A stretch of DNA of 64,000 nucleotides, taken from NCBI RefSeq assembly GCF_009930795.1, contig NZ_CP017146.1:2728001-2792000 (forward strand), in the 5' to 3' direction. The notes under the pieces were generated by a model that saw nothing but the letters and a program-made list of their open reading frames with translations, did not search any database and was not told the DNA's origin. This document shows positions 8,554-18,296 of the stretch, piece after piece. Origin of the DNA: Marisediminicola antarctica. Lineage in GTDB: Bacteria; Actinomycetota; Actinomycetes; Actinomycetales; Microbacteriaceae. Every line of letters starts with the position of its first letter. The first letter of the stretch is position 1. The position numbers were made by a program, and so were the translations under genes.

Positions 8554-10542
8554 TCAGACCGCCAGTTCCCGTGCCGCGCGCAGGATCTCGGCGATGTCCG
8601 GAACCAATGCGGCCTGCAGCACCGCGGAGGCGGGGATCCGAGTATCCGGCGCTCCCAGTCGCGTGACCCTCGTCGCAGCACCCGCCTCGTAGAGAATCGC
8701 GGAGATATCGGAGGCAACTCCGCCCGTGAGATTCGCCTCCTGCACGACCAGCACCCGTCCTGAGTGCGCTCGCGCGGCATCCGTCAACAGGCCCCTATCC
8801 AGCGGAGCGATCCAGCGAAGGTCGAGTACTCCCGCGGCGATGCCCTCGCCCGCGAGGATGTCGGCGGCAGCCAGCGCGTTCTTCACCATGCTTCCCCAAC
8901 TCACGATGAGGAGGTCGCTGCCCTGGTGGGCCAGGCGCGCACCTCCCACCGACTCGCGAGGTGCTTCGTAATCCACGATGCCCTTGTCGAGGTACATGGA
9001 CCGCGCCTCGATCAGCACCACCGGATCGTCGTCTGCGACGGCCGCCCTCGTCATCGCGAAGGCATCCTGGGGATTTGAAGGCATCCCCACCTTGATTCCC
9101 GGGATATGGAAGAGGAGCGCCTCCAGGGACTGGGTGTGCTGGGCGCACGAGCCGGGCGTGACGCCCTGTTGGGTTCGCACGACCATCGGCGCCACCTGCG
9201 CTCCTCTGCTGAGGTAACGGACGTTCGCTGCCTGGTTCACGAGCTGGTCGAGCGCCACCAGCATGAAATCCATCCACATGATTTCGACGATGGGCCTCGC
9301 CCCACCCATGCTCGCGCCGAGCGCACCGCCCAGAATCGAGGACTCGGCAATCGGCGTATCGAAAACGCGATCACTGCCGAAATTTCGCTGCAGGTTGCGT
9401 GTCACACCGAAGACTCCGCCCGGTGCAGCGACGTCCTCTCCGAAGACGAGCGCCTCGGGCCGCTCAGCAAGTTCGCGCTGAATTGCTTCGTTGATGGCCA
9501 GGCCGAACGCGACTGACTTGCCCTCCCGCGGAAGCGGCCGCGCTGTTGCTTTCGCTGCCAGGTCCCAGACGTGATCCGTGGCAGTGGCGGCATCGGGAAA
9601 GGGGTGCGTCATCGCTTCCCGCGCGGCCGCTTCGACTTCGTCGCGAACTTCGGTCTCGACCACGTCCGGGTCGAACCCGAGGTCGTCGAGTTCCACTATG
9701 CGCTGGCGCAGGCGGGGCAACGGGTCCCGGCCCGCGGCACGACGCTTGTCATCCTCGCTGCGGTAGTGCTCGATGTCGGCGTTGTAGTGGCCGAGCATCC
9801 TTGGCACCAGGCACTCAACGAACGACGGCCCTCCTCCCGATCGAGCCCGCTCTACCGCTAGCAGCAGCGCTACGCCAGTTTCGATCGGGTCAGTCCCATC
9901 CACGGTTCTCGCATCCATTCCGTAGGCGCGAGCACGCTCCGAAAGCGAAACAGGCACGACGTCCCGGATCGCCGTCATCTCGGACCACTCGTTGTTCTCG
10001 CAGACGAAGACGACGGGCAGCTGGCGAGCAACGGCCAGCACGAATGCCTCATGCGACGCGCCCTGGTTCGTTGCACCGTCACCGAACGAGACCATCACGA
10101 CGTCGTCTCCGCCCCGGGCTCGACCGCCCATCGCAATTCCGTTCGCAATCGGCAGGCCGGCGCCGACGATGGAGTTTTCGCCGACAAAGCGATGCGCCGC
10201 GGAACTCAGGTAGGCAGACCCACCGCGTCCCCCATTGGTACCTGTCGCTCGTCCCAGGATCTCGGCGAACAGGTCGAGCATCGGCACCCCGGATGCGAGC
10301 GCCCAACCGTGCCCCCGGTATGTCGCGAGCACCGGGTCACTCGGTCGGAGTATCCGCGCCGCCACCGCTGGGACCACTTCCTGGCCGATGCAGAGATGAA
10401 CCGATCCCTTGACCTCGTCTGACTTTCGCAACTCGAGGACTTTCTCCTCGAACATCCGGATACGGAGGGCCGAGCGATAGATATCAACCAGCTCCTTTGT
10501 TGCACTCCGCGGCTCCAGAGCGCTGGGGGTTTGCTGCGTCAT
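8554..10542 (-). CDS. Fused E1 alpha/beta thiamine-diphosphate 2-oxoacid dehydrogenase
   Basis: A 662-aa protein joining both subunits of a branched-chain/acetoin/pyruvate-type E1. Residues about 1-330 are the alpha part, with the thiamine-diphosphate motif at 154-156 (GDG..N, in MVSFGDGATNQG). Residues about 345-662 are the beta part (AFGLAINEAIQ, FGEDVAAPGGVFG, DTPIAESSILGGALGASMGG, then a transketolase C-terminal domain). E1 normally decarboxylates a 2-oxoacid and passes the acyl group to a lipoyl E2, but no E2, E3 or lipoyl domain is encoded nearby, so it must borrow them or work differently. It is led by operator site 3 and convergent with the lyase. It could process the 2-oxoacid made by the neighbouring genes. 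Confidence 0.87.
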   Translation of the reverse strand: MTQQTPSALEPRSATKELVDIYRSALRIRMFEEKVLELRKSDEVKGSVHLCIGQEVVPAVAARILRPSDPVLATYRGHGWALASGVPMLDLFAEILGRATGTNGGRGGSAYLSSAAHRFVGENSIVGAGLPIANGIAMGGRARGGDDVVMVSFGDGATNQGASHEAFVLAVARQLPVVFVCENNEWSEMTAIRDVVPVSLSERARAYGMDARTVDGTDPIETGVALLLAVERARSGGGPSFVECLVPRMLGHYNADIEHYRSEDDKRRAAGRDPLPRLRQRIVELDDLGFDPDVVETEVRDEVEAAAREAMTHPFPDAATATDHVWDLAAKATARPLPREGKSVAFGLAINEAIQRELAERPEALVFGEDVAAPGGVFGVTRNLQRNFGSDRVFDTPIAESSILGGALGASMGGARPIVEIMWMDFMLVALDQLVNQAANVRYLSRGAQVAPMVVRTQQGVTPGSCAQHTQSLEALLFHIPGIKVGMPSNPQDAFAMTRAAVADDDPVVLIEARSMYLDKGIVDYEAPRESVGGARLAHQGSDLLIVSWGSMVKNALAAADILAGEGIAAGVLDLRWIAPLDRGLLTDAARAHSGRVLVVQEANLTGGVASDISAILYEAGAATRVTRLGAPDTRIPASAVLQAALVPDIAEILRAARELAV

Positions 10543-10608
10543 TGTGGTACTCGTTTCTTCGCGTGTGCGGCTGCGAGTTGCGCAGCATGCCTGACAGGGT
10601 CAGTCTAG

Positions 10609-10620
10609 TCAATCGTTTGA
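10609..10620. promoter_or_regulatory. LacI-type operator, site 3
   Basis: TCAATCGTTTGA is the exact reverse complement of sites 1 and 2. It lies 66 bp before the start of the minus-strand E1 gene, placing that gene in the predicted regulon. Confidence 0.75.
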
Positions 10621-10686
10621 ACGCCCGCCACTGAAAGCGCGCATCGCCCGGCATCCGCGCGTCGGGCGATGCGCGTCCGCTGCGCG

Positions 10687-13644
10687 TCAGTGGAAGATTT
10701 GAACCGAGCTAAGCTGCGGATTCCAGTAGTTGGCGGTCGTATTGGCAAAGGTTATTTTCAGGAACTTCGTTCCCGCAGGCACCGTCGAATTGGTGTATCC
10801 CACGACTGTCCAGTTCGTCCCGATCGGATCGGGAACCGCCGTTTGGGTTGGCGCGATTGGCGTATACGTGACACCGTCAGGAGATGTCGCGAACTGGAAG
10901 TTCGCGATCGCTTCTCCGGGCCAGAAGTACGAGGACACGACGAACCCCTTCATCGTCGTACCCGACGGCACCGTGTACGCCACATACGCGGCGGTGTTGC
11001 TTGACCGGACCAAGCGATGAGAGTTGTATCCCAAAAACTCCGAGTTGGCTCCATCGAACGCCAAGTTGGCACTGTGACTGCTCATCTTGCTGAAATCCGC
11101 GAGCAAGTCCGTGTAGTTCGGTTGCGGGCTCGGGTTGCGTTTGACCTCAAAGTCGTCCCCGTTGCTGTAGGAACCAGCTGACCCAGCGGGGGCCGAGTAC
11201 GTGACGGTGGCTGTCGAATTCGCCGTGGTTACCGTGAACGGCACGCTCACGCGCTGCCACGATGACGACGTTCCCGAAGCGGTGACAGTCGCCCCGCCAT
11301 ACCCCGAGACGCTGATGCTCGAGGTAATGCCCGCGCTACCCCTGACGAATCCGCTGAAGCTGTACCTTCCGGGGGCGAGTCCGTTCACGGTCTGCGAGAA
11401 GCTTCCCGCACCTGTTGAGGTGCTGATGGTCCCCACAACCCCACCGCTCCGGGCGCTCGTGACGGCCTGCCGGGAAGCCGATCCGCTCGCAGTCCAATAG
11501 AAGGGCGACGCGTTTTCGAAGCCGCCGTTGGCCAGGTTTGCAATGCGAACGACACGCACATCGTCGAGGTTCACGAACGTGCCGCTCGAACCGGCCGGCA
11601 CCTTCACGTAGACCGTCGCACTCCCGCCGCCGGTCGGCACGGTAAAGTAGACGCTGGCACTCCGATAAACAGAACTCGTGACATCCTGCGAATAATTCTT
11701 GGTTCCGTCGAAGTTCTTCACTCCTATCGTCGCCGTGTTTGTGCCCGCCGTGCGTATGTGAGCGGAAAGCACGTAGCTGCCAGCGGACAGGCCGGTGAGG
11801 GTCTGTGCGAGTTCGGCGGCACCGACGCTCGAGTTGAGCGTTCCGACGTAGGAGCCGGCGTTAGCCCACACTGGGCTGTTCTGCACGGTGACCGAGCCGG
11901 TCGTGGTCCATCCCGAGGAGCTGCCCGTCTCGAACCCGCTGTTCGCGACAGGAGCTGCAACCGATGTGGCAGTCACCCCGCCCGTCGCCTGATTCACGGT
12001 GAGCATCGATTGCGGCGTGAAGTCCGACCCGAGAGTGGTGAACGTGCTCACACTGCGAGGTGCCAAGGGAAGGTTGAACGTGCGCCCCTGATAGGTCAAG
12101 GCCTGCTTGGCGAGGATGCCATTGGGATTACCCGAACTCCACTCGTATTGGTAAAGAGGAGTCGACGTCGGTATGCCGAGTGCCGAGAGGTCAAGGTCTG
12201 CCTGCCGGTCGGTGTAATCGTTGTTCACCAGGTAGATCGTCCAGTTGCCGTCCGCCCGCTTTAGCGCGGTGGCGAATACTCTGGCGGGCGACCCCGCCCC
12301 TGTCACCGTGGTGCTGTGCACGCTCGCGCCTTTGGACAGGTACCGTGACAAAATCGCGGCCGAGTAGTACGAACCGCCCTGGGCGCTAAAGGTCTGACTC
12401 GGAAAGTCGTAGGTGATCGGCACGAAGCCGGTCTCGTAGGGAAGCCCGCCTTGAGACGTCGTCGTGAGGTTCCACCGCATGACGCCGTCAACGCCCGATG
12501 ACAGGTAGCGTGCTGACATCTCGGCGCTGAACAGCCCATCGTCCGTGACTGCTGATGCGTCGTTGATGTACGCCGCCCCGTACGCGGTGTTGCAGCACTC
12601 CGCGACGAACATCGGTGGAGCCGGCTTGCCCGCAGCCGCGTATGTTGCGTTCACGCTCGTCTTAATGTCGGCAACCCTGCCGATGGTGGATGTCGCCGTG
12701 AAATAGTCCCTCGCGTTGTCATAGGTGCGTGTGTCGTGGTCAGAAAAGCTGTCGTAGTCGTGGACGGCGATCGCATCCACGACCTGGCCGAACTGCTGGG
12801 GCTGGCCCGCAGCGGGCGTCTTGACATATGTCTTGATGTTGGGTCCGAACCGCTCGATCCACGAGGTTTCCGGACCCACAATAGAAACCTGACTCCGGAT
12901 GCCCGCCGTAGTGAGCGCGTTGCCGATGCTCGTGTAGAGCGGCCAGAAGGTGTTGCTGCCGCTGGTCGCACTTGCAGGGTAAGAGGCGTTGGCCGACACA
13001 AAGTTCCAGTCGGGCTCGTTCCACGCCGACAGGTACTTGATGTTGGTGTACCCCTTGGTAACCGTCAGGTGCTTGATTCCTGCCACGAGCGCCTCGGAGA
13101 ATTTGGCATTGTCGTAGGGCAGGTCATTCCGCTTGAACGAATCCGGATCGGTCGTGCCGTTGCGTGAGGTCTCCGACCACCAAAAGTTGTCGGGGTAGTT
13201 CGAGCTGGTCCACCAGTTGGACAGCATTACGGTGACCCCGGCGGCCTTGTAAGCATCCAGCTGCTGGTAAAGGTTCTGCATCCACGAGCTGTTCCACGTG
13301 TACGTGCCATAGCTGGGGGACCAATAGGGCACCTGCACTCCAAGACGCACGACCTGTGGGTTGAGGAACTTGACCATGTTGTTGTACTGGTCCCACTGGG
13401 TGGTCCCCCAGTTGATGCCGCCATCAATCTTGTTCTCCGATTGCCAGACGTTCTCGGCGTTCCAGCCCAGACCCTCCTTCACGACGCCGGTCGTCGAGTT
13501 CGCGACGACGACAGATACCGCACTTGAGCCGCTGAGCGAATCGGCGAACGACCTGTCGGCCGAATCGGTCACCGCTGCGAGCGACACTGCGAGAACGGCC
13601 ACCATGGTGGCGGCAAGACTGCGATAAACGTTGCGATGGCGCAT
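10687..13644 (-). CDS. Secreted multidomain clan GH-A glycoside hydrolase
   Basis: A 985-aa exported protein. Residues about 1-35 form a signal peptide (basic start, hydrophobic LAATMVAVLAVSLAAV, then an AD-S region). A (beta/alpha)8 catalytic domain spans about 45-545, with the acid/base in SAWNEPDW (E210) and the likely nucleophile in MFVAECCN (E349), the strand 4/strand 7 glutamates of clan GH-A. About 565-855 hold two related jelly-roll modules (NSGFETGSSSGW and NGGFENASPFYW), and the last ~130 residues resemble a discoidin-like module (HSANLAFDGANSEFLG). The layout suggests a GH30/GH39-like endo-acting enzyme on a polysaccharide, but I cannot fix the family. It probably supplies the sugar for the importer encoded downstream. 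Two palindromes precede it. Confidence 0.85.
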   Translation of the reverse strand: MRHRNVYRSLAATMVAVLAVSLAAVTDSADRSFADSLSGSSAVSVVVANSTTGVVKEGLGWNAENVWQSENKIDGGINWGTTQWDQYNNMVKFLNPQVVRLGVQVPYWSPSYGTYTWNSSWMQNLYQQLDAYKAAGVTVMLSNWWTSSNYPDNFWWSETSRNGTTDPDSFKRNDLPYDNAKFSEALVAGIKHLTVTKGYTNIKYLSAWNEPDWNFVSANASYPASATSGSNTFWPLYTSIGNALTTAGIRSQVSIVGPETSWIERFGPNIKTYVKTPAAGQPQQFGQVVDAIAVHDYDSFSDHDTRTYDNARDYFTATSTIGRVADIKTSVNATYAAAGKPAPPMFVAECCNTAYGAAYINDASAVTDDGLFSAEMSARYLSSGVDGVMRWNLTTTSQGGLPYETGFVPITYDFPSQTFSAQGGSYYSAAILSRYLSKGASVHSTTVTGAGSPARVFATALKRADGNWTIYLVNNDYTDRQADLDLSALGIPTSTPLYQYEWSSGNPNGILAKQALTYQGRTFNLPLAPRSVSTFTTLGSDFTPQSMLTVNQATGGVTATSVAAPVANSGFETGSSSGWTTTGSVTVQNSPVWANAGSYVGTLNSSVGAAELAQTLTGLSAGSYVLSAHIRTAGTNTATIGVKNFDGTKNYSQDVTSSVYRSASVYFTVPTGGGSATVYVKVPAGSSGTFVNLDDVRVVRIANLANGGFENASPFYWTASGSASRQAVTSARSGGVVGTISTSTGAGSFSQTVNGLAPGRYSFSGFVRGSAGITSSISVSGYGGATVTASGTSSSWQRVSVPFTVTTANSTATVTYSAPAGSAGSYSNGDDFEVKRNPSPQPNYTDLLADFSKMSSHSANLAFDGANSEFLGYNSHRLVRSSNTAAYVAYTVPSGTTMKGFVVSSYFWPGEAIANFQFATSPDGVTYTPIAPTQTAVPDPIGTNWTVVGYTNSTVPAGTKFLKITFANTTANYWNPQLSSVQIFH

Positions 13645-13710
13645 GGGAGATCCCTATCTGTCGCTGGGAGTACCGCGCAGCTCGTAACCGGATAGGGCGT
13701 TGGCACCCTC

Positions 13711-13728
13711 ATGAACGGCGCCGTTCAT
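13711..13728. promoter_or_regulatory. Perfect 18-bp palindrome before the glycosidase gene
   Basis: ATGAACGGCGCCGTTCAT is a perfect palindrome 67 bp before the start codon. It shares the half-site TGAAC...GTTCA with the next palindrome. It is a likely operator for a dimeric repressor, whose identity is unknown; the spacing differs from the TCAAWCGWTTGA sites. Confidence 0.6.
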
Positions 13729-13732
13729 ATAC

Positions 13733-13748
13733 GTGAACTTGTGTTCAC
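13733..13748. promoter_or_regulatory. Second palindrome before the glycosidase gene
   Basis: GTGAAC (13733-13738) and GTTCAC (13743-13748) are perfect inverted arms around four bases. It is the partner of the 18-bp palindrome 5 bp away, and together they could form a tandem operator. Confidence 0.55.
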
Positions 13749-13757
13749 AGATTAAAA

Positions 13758-16634
13758 CTACCCTGGAGTGCTGCTGTCGTCAATGGCAGGTGCCGTCAGG
13801 CGATCGAGCACTTTGAGGATGTGCTGGTACGGATGCCCCGTGGCTCGAGTAATCCCGATCTCGCAGGTGCGATTGCATGAGACGTACGCATCGAACGTTG
13901 CGTGCTCGATCTCCGTCGACTCGGCAGCGGTAGCGCTGGCGGTCAACTCCGGGTGAAGCATTCCACGGTCGTCAGCGAAGGCGCAGCATCCCCACGCGTC
14001 GGGCACAATGACTGAGGCAGCGACCGACCTGGCAAGCTTGTTCAGGTTGGCGTTGGACCCGGCGCGAGTGCTGGAGCAGGTCGGATGCACGGCAAGGGTT
14101 TCGAGCCGGTCGGTAATGTCGATGTGTGGTAGAACGTGCTCCGCGGCGAAGTCGACGGCGTCAACGATGCGCAACGGGTGGAACTCGGGATGCTTCTCCG
14201 CGGCCTTCTCGGCGGCGACCACCAGGCCCTCCGAGCAGGAGGAGTTGTCACACACGACGGGCATTCGCCCGCTGTCGGAGGCCGCCCAGAGCGCCGCGAG
14301 GGTCTTCTCGACCATGTCGTCGTAGCCCACGGAAATCCCCTTCGACTTTCACGGCGTGCCACAGCAGAGGCTCCCGTTGCTCGCCGGGCGCGTCACTTGC
14401 ACGCCCGCCTTGGCTGCAAGGGATTCGAACGCAGTGCCGACGCCAACGCCCCCTCCGCGGGGCCGAACATCTCTCCGACGCAGGCCTGGAAATGGACTGC
14501 GGTGGCCGCCGGCCCTCCTTGCGCCCGAGACCGTTTTGCGCCTCCGCGGGGAAGGTCGCTGGACCACAATGGCACCGTATCGGCGCCCGCCACTTTTCTG
14601 GCCAGCCGGTTGACGCCTGTGATGAGTGGCGGCGGCACGGATGCGGCGACTGTCAGCGCCGCGGACGCCGCCGTGGTGACCGGTCCCCACGCCTTGTCCG
14701 CTGCGTTCCACACCCCTCTCTCGAGCACACCGACCTTGTCCGATCGAAGGCGCCGAACGAGGTCGCCGGTGTTGATCCGAACGGGGCACGCCGTTTGGCA
14801 CATCCCGTCTACGGCGTAGGTGTCGACGACTTCATACTCCCGCTCTTCACTCAGTTCGCGGGCGAGGGTGAGATCGCCGCGCCCCACAGCCTCCGCGATC
14901 GCCCGCTGCACGACAATTCGCTGCCGTGGCGTGGTCGTGAGATCTTTGCTCGGACAGACCGGCTCGCAGTAGCCGCACTCGACGCATCTATCGACCTCGG
15001 CCTCAACAGCGGGTGTCGACTTCAGGTTGCGCAGGTGAAGATCAGGGTCGGTGGTGAGGATCGCGTCGGGATTGAGTATCCCCGCCGGATCGATGGCCCG
15101 CTTTATCTCCACCATGATTCGGTAGAGGTCAGAGCCGTACTGCCGTTCGACGAAAGGGGCCATAATGCGGCCCGTGCCGTGCTCGGCTTTCAAGGTTCCC
15201 CCCCGACTCCAGAACAAGGTCGACCATGTCCTCCGTGAACGCGCGGCACCGTTCGATATTGGCTGGCGCGTCGAAGTTCTCGTTGATGAGGAAGTGGATG
15301 TTGCCGTCTTTGGCGTGACCAAAGATGACGGCATCCGGATAACCGTGTCGAACGAAAAGTTCTGTGAGACCTGCGCACGTCGCCGAGAGTGTCTCGACCG
15401 GCACCGCGATGTCCTCCAGCAGAGCGGTGGTACCCGAGGGGCGCGCCCCCGCAATCGTCGCGTAGAGCCCCTTGCGAATGTGCCACAGGGAAGCTCGAAC
15501 CCTCGCGTCCGTCGTGAGCTGTGGTCGCAGAACGACGGGCAGTTCCTCGAAAGCGGCGCGAGCGTCGGCGACCTGCTCGTCCAGTGAGGAGTCGGATGCC
15601 GCCTGATATTCCACCAGGAGCGCGCAGTGGTCCACGATCTCCAGCGACGGGAGCTCCGCCCGGGACTCCGCATCACCGTACGCCGCACGGAGGATCGCCG
15701 CATCCATCAATTCGACTGTGGCGGGCTCGGTCGCCACGATTCTCACCGGGGCGTCCGTTGCATCTCGCAGGCTGCGGAAAACCAGCAAGCTGGTGGCCGC
15801 AAATTTGTGGAGCGGCACGGTGTTGAAGGTGGCTTCCGCAAGGAAAGCAAGCGTTCCCTCACTGCCAATAATGAGGTGAGCGAGCATTCGCGCCGGCGAC
15901 TCGTGATCGACCAGCGAGTTCAGTCCGTAGCCCATCGTGTTCTTGATGCGATACTGGCGGCGCACCTCGGCTGTCATCGAGGGGCTCGTCAGAATCTCTT
16001 CGCGTAGGCCGGCAAGCCGGTGCCACAACGCCGGTGCCACAACGCCGGTTCCGCTACCCTGAGCCGCCTATCCGCGTCCGGCTCCGAAGTGTCGACGACC
16101 GTTCCGCTGGGGAGAACAATGACCGCAGACTGCAGTGTCTCGTACGTATTCTGAGCGGTCCCGCATGCCATACCACTGGAGTTATTGGCGACGACCCCGC
16201 CAATCGTGCACGCGATCTCGCTTGCGGGATCCGGCCCCAGTTTTCGGCCGTGCCGCAGCAGTCGCGAGTTGACTTGGCGCACTGTGGCACCGGGGCCCAA
16301 CGCGCGCGACGTGACCGTCGGCCAGCACCTCGACATGGCGAAAGTACTTGCGCGTGTCCACGAGGATGTTCGCAGTTGAGGCTTGACCCGAAAGACTCGT
16401 GCCGCCCGATCGGAAGGTCAGAGCTTCGCCCTGCGCCGTGGCGAACGCGAACAGCTCAGCGATCTCCGCCACCGACTTCGGAGTGACTACCGCGCGCGGA
16501 GTCAGCAGGTAGTGCGATGCGTCAACAGCCGTGATGACGCGGTCGAAAGCGCTCGCCGAAACCGTGGTATCCGTGGCTTCGGAAATGGAGCGCGCAAGTG
16601 CGGACTCGCTCGTAATCGAGCCTGTACGGCTCAC
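13758..16634 (-). pseudogene. FAD-linked / Fe-S 2-hydroxyacid oxidase (D-lactate or glycolate type), multiply broken
   Basis: Joined conceptually, this is one gene of about 955 codons: an FAD-binding type-4 oxidase domain (TFRSGGTSLSGQA, then IACTIGGVVANNSSG), two 4Fe-4S motifs (CVECGYCEPVCP and a later CQTACPV), and C-terminal cysteine-rich domains (SLCCGTP, CDNSSC, WGCC). Intact relatives oxidise D-lactate or glycolate and pass electrons to the quinone pool. Lesions seen in reading order are a frameshift near 16291-16303, a 14-bp tandem duplication at 16017-16044, a shift in the C7 tract at 15198-15204, a shift in the C5 tract at 14449-14453, and a TGA for the usual tryptophan at 14349-14351. 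It is the last gene of the catabolic operon. If the lesions are real the function is lost. Confidence 0.85.
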
Positions 16635-16674
16635 GGCTCACCCCTCCTCCCAGATCTCCGCTCAAGCGCGATCA

Positions 16675-17424
16675 TCAGCCTGCAACTGGGACGCGGACCC
16701 CAGCCATACCCCCGTCAACCAGCAGAAGAGTGCCCGTGGTGGACATCGATTGGGGGTTCGCGAGGAAGACGATGGAGGTAGCGACCTCCTCCGCGGTCAC
16801 AAGGCGGCCCATGGGTTGCCTGCGCCGCAGCGACTCGGCGGCGCCTTCTGCGTCAGCGGAGTCTGCAAGAAGACGAGACACCCATGGCGTGTCGGCCGTG
16901 CCTGGCAGAACAGCGTTAACCCGGATTCCGTCGCTCAAGTGATCGGCCGCCATCGCGAGGGTGAGCGAGAGGACCGCACCCTTCGTCGCCGAGTAGAGGG
17001 CGCGCTGGGGTACCCCGATTTTCGCGACGACCGACGACGTATTGACGATCGCCGCGCGGGACGATCGCTTCAGAAAGGGGAGCGCAGCGCGAGTAACGCG
17101 CGCGATCCCCAACACGTTGACGTCGAACACGTTCCGCCACTCGTCGTCGGAGTTGGCCGCGATGTCTCCGACCGCACCGATGCCGGCATTGTTGATGAGC
17201 ACGTCGATTCCGCCGAGCTCCTCTGCCACCTCGGCGACCGCGCGGTCGACGGAGTCCCGGTCGACCAAGTCGCAGACCTTGTAGCTAAGCCTCGGATCGG
17301 CGCCCACCATGCGATCCAAAACGGCCACTCGTGCGCCGGCCTCGTGGAGCATGACTGCCGTGGCAGCACCGATCCCGCTCGATCCGCCCGTGACGATTGC
17401 GACAATACCTTCGAAGCCAGTCAC
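16675..17424 (-). CDS. Short-chain dehydrogenase/reductase
   Basis: A 249-aa classical SDR with the NAD(P) motif TGGSSGIG near residue 13, the structural NNAG motif (VLINNAGIG), the active-site serine in NTSSV and the catalytic YSATK (Y..xK). The C-terminal LLVDGG is typical of the glucose/gluconate dehydrogenase-like group. An aspartate after the second strand (VAVLDRM) favours NAD. Its ATG overlaps the stop of the FAH-family gene (ATGA). Next to a sugar-acid dehydratase and an FAH hydrolase, its likely role is oxidising a 2-keto-3-deoxy sugar acid to the diketo acid; this is inferred from context. Confidence 0.85.
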   Translation of the reverse strand: MTGFEGIVAIVTGGSSGIGAATAVMLHEAGARVAVLDRMVGADPRLSYKVCDLVDRDSVDRAVAEVAEELGGIDVLINNAGIGAVGDIAANSDDEWRNVFDVNVLGIARVTRAALPFLKRSSRAAIVNTSSVVAKIGVPQRALYSATKGAVLSLTLAMAADHLSDGIRVNAVLPGTADTPWVSRLLADSADAEGAAESLRRRQPMGRLVTAEEVATSIVFLANPQSMSTTGTLLLVDGGMAGVRVPVAG

Positions 17425-18296
17425 TTCTTCACCCCATCTTCCCTGTCGAAGCTCACCACGTGTTGCTTCTGCGTTCCGAGCCCGTCGATGCCGAGCGTCA
17501 TGACGTCGCCCGGTCGCAGGTAAGTCGGCGGCGTCATCCCGAGGCCGACTCCGGGCGGCGTGCCTGTGTTGATGAGATCGCCCGGTTCGAGCACCATGAA
17601 CTGACTCAGGTAGTGAACGATGTAGTGCGGCGAGAACACCATCGTTCCGGTCGACCCGGTCTGGCGACGATCGCCGTTAACGTCGAGCCACATGCCCAGC
17701 GCGAGCGGATCCGTAATCTCGTCAGCGGTGACCAGCCAGGGGCCGCAGGGGTTGAACGTCTCAGCCGACTTGCCCTTCATCCACTGGCCTTCGCGCTCCA
17801 GCTGGAATTCCCTCTCGCTCACATCGTTCGAGATGACATACCCCGCGATGTGCGCCTCGGCCTCAGCCTCTGACGAGAGGTAGCGGGTGCGCTTGCCGAT
17901 CACGATTCCGAGCTCGACCTCCCAATCGGTCTTGCTCGAGTTCTTCGGTATGCGCACATCGTCGTTCGGACCGATCAGGGTGTTGGGAGACTTCGAGAAA
18001 ATAATCGGCTCAGACGGAACGGACGCTCCGGACTCCGCCGCATGGTCAGAGAAATTAAGCCCGACGCAGATGATCTGGTGCGGTCGCGTTATCGGCGCCC
18101 CGATGCGCTCCGCGTCGAAGCGGCGGATGTCGCGGCGCCCGATCTTCTCCTGCATAAGTGCTGCGGCGCGCGCCATCCCATCCGCGAAGAAGGACTCGTC
18201 AACGTCCCCCAACTCCGCCAGGTCAAGGTACTCCGAGTCGTTGAGGCGAGCGACCGGCCGTTCGTGGCCGCGCTCGCCTATTCGCATTAGGTACAT
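17421..18296 (-). CDS. Fumarylacetoacetate hydrolase-family protein
   Basis: A 291-aa FAH-superfamily enzyme. An N-terminal strand-rich part is followed by the catalytic core: ICVGLNFSDHAAE, then the metal-binding WEVELGIVIGK, a GYVISNDVSERE segment, FNPCGPWLVTADEI and NTGTPPGVGLGM. Members hydrolyse or decarboxylate beta-diketo or 2-oxo acids using Mg2+. In non-phosphorylating routes for L-fucose, L-rhamnose and pentoses, FAH-family hydrolases split 2,4-diketo-3-deoxy acids into pyruvate plus lactate or glycolate. ATG follows the UxuA stop with no gap. The neighbouring SDR and dehydratase support such a role, but the substrate is inferred. Confidence 0.85.
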   Translation of the reverse strand: MYLMRIGERGHERPVARLNDSEYLDLAELGDVDESFFADGMARAAALMQEKIGRRDIRRFDAERIGAPITRPHQIICVGLNFSDHAAESGASVPSEPIIFSKSPNTLIGPNDDVRIPKNSSKTDWEVELGIVIGKRTRYLSSEAEAEAHIAGYVISNDVSEREFQLEREGQWMKGKSAETFNPCGPWLVTADEITDPLALGMWLDVNGDRRQTGSTGTMVFSPHYIVHYLSQFMVLEPGDLINTGTPPGVGLGMTPPTYLRPGDVMTLGIDGLGTQKQHVVSFDREDGVKK

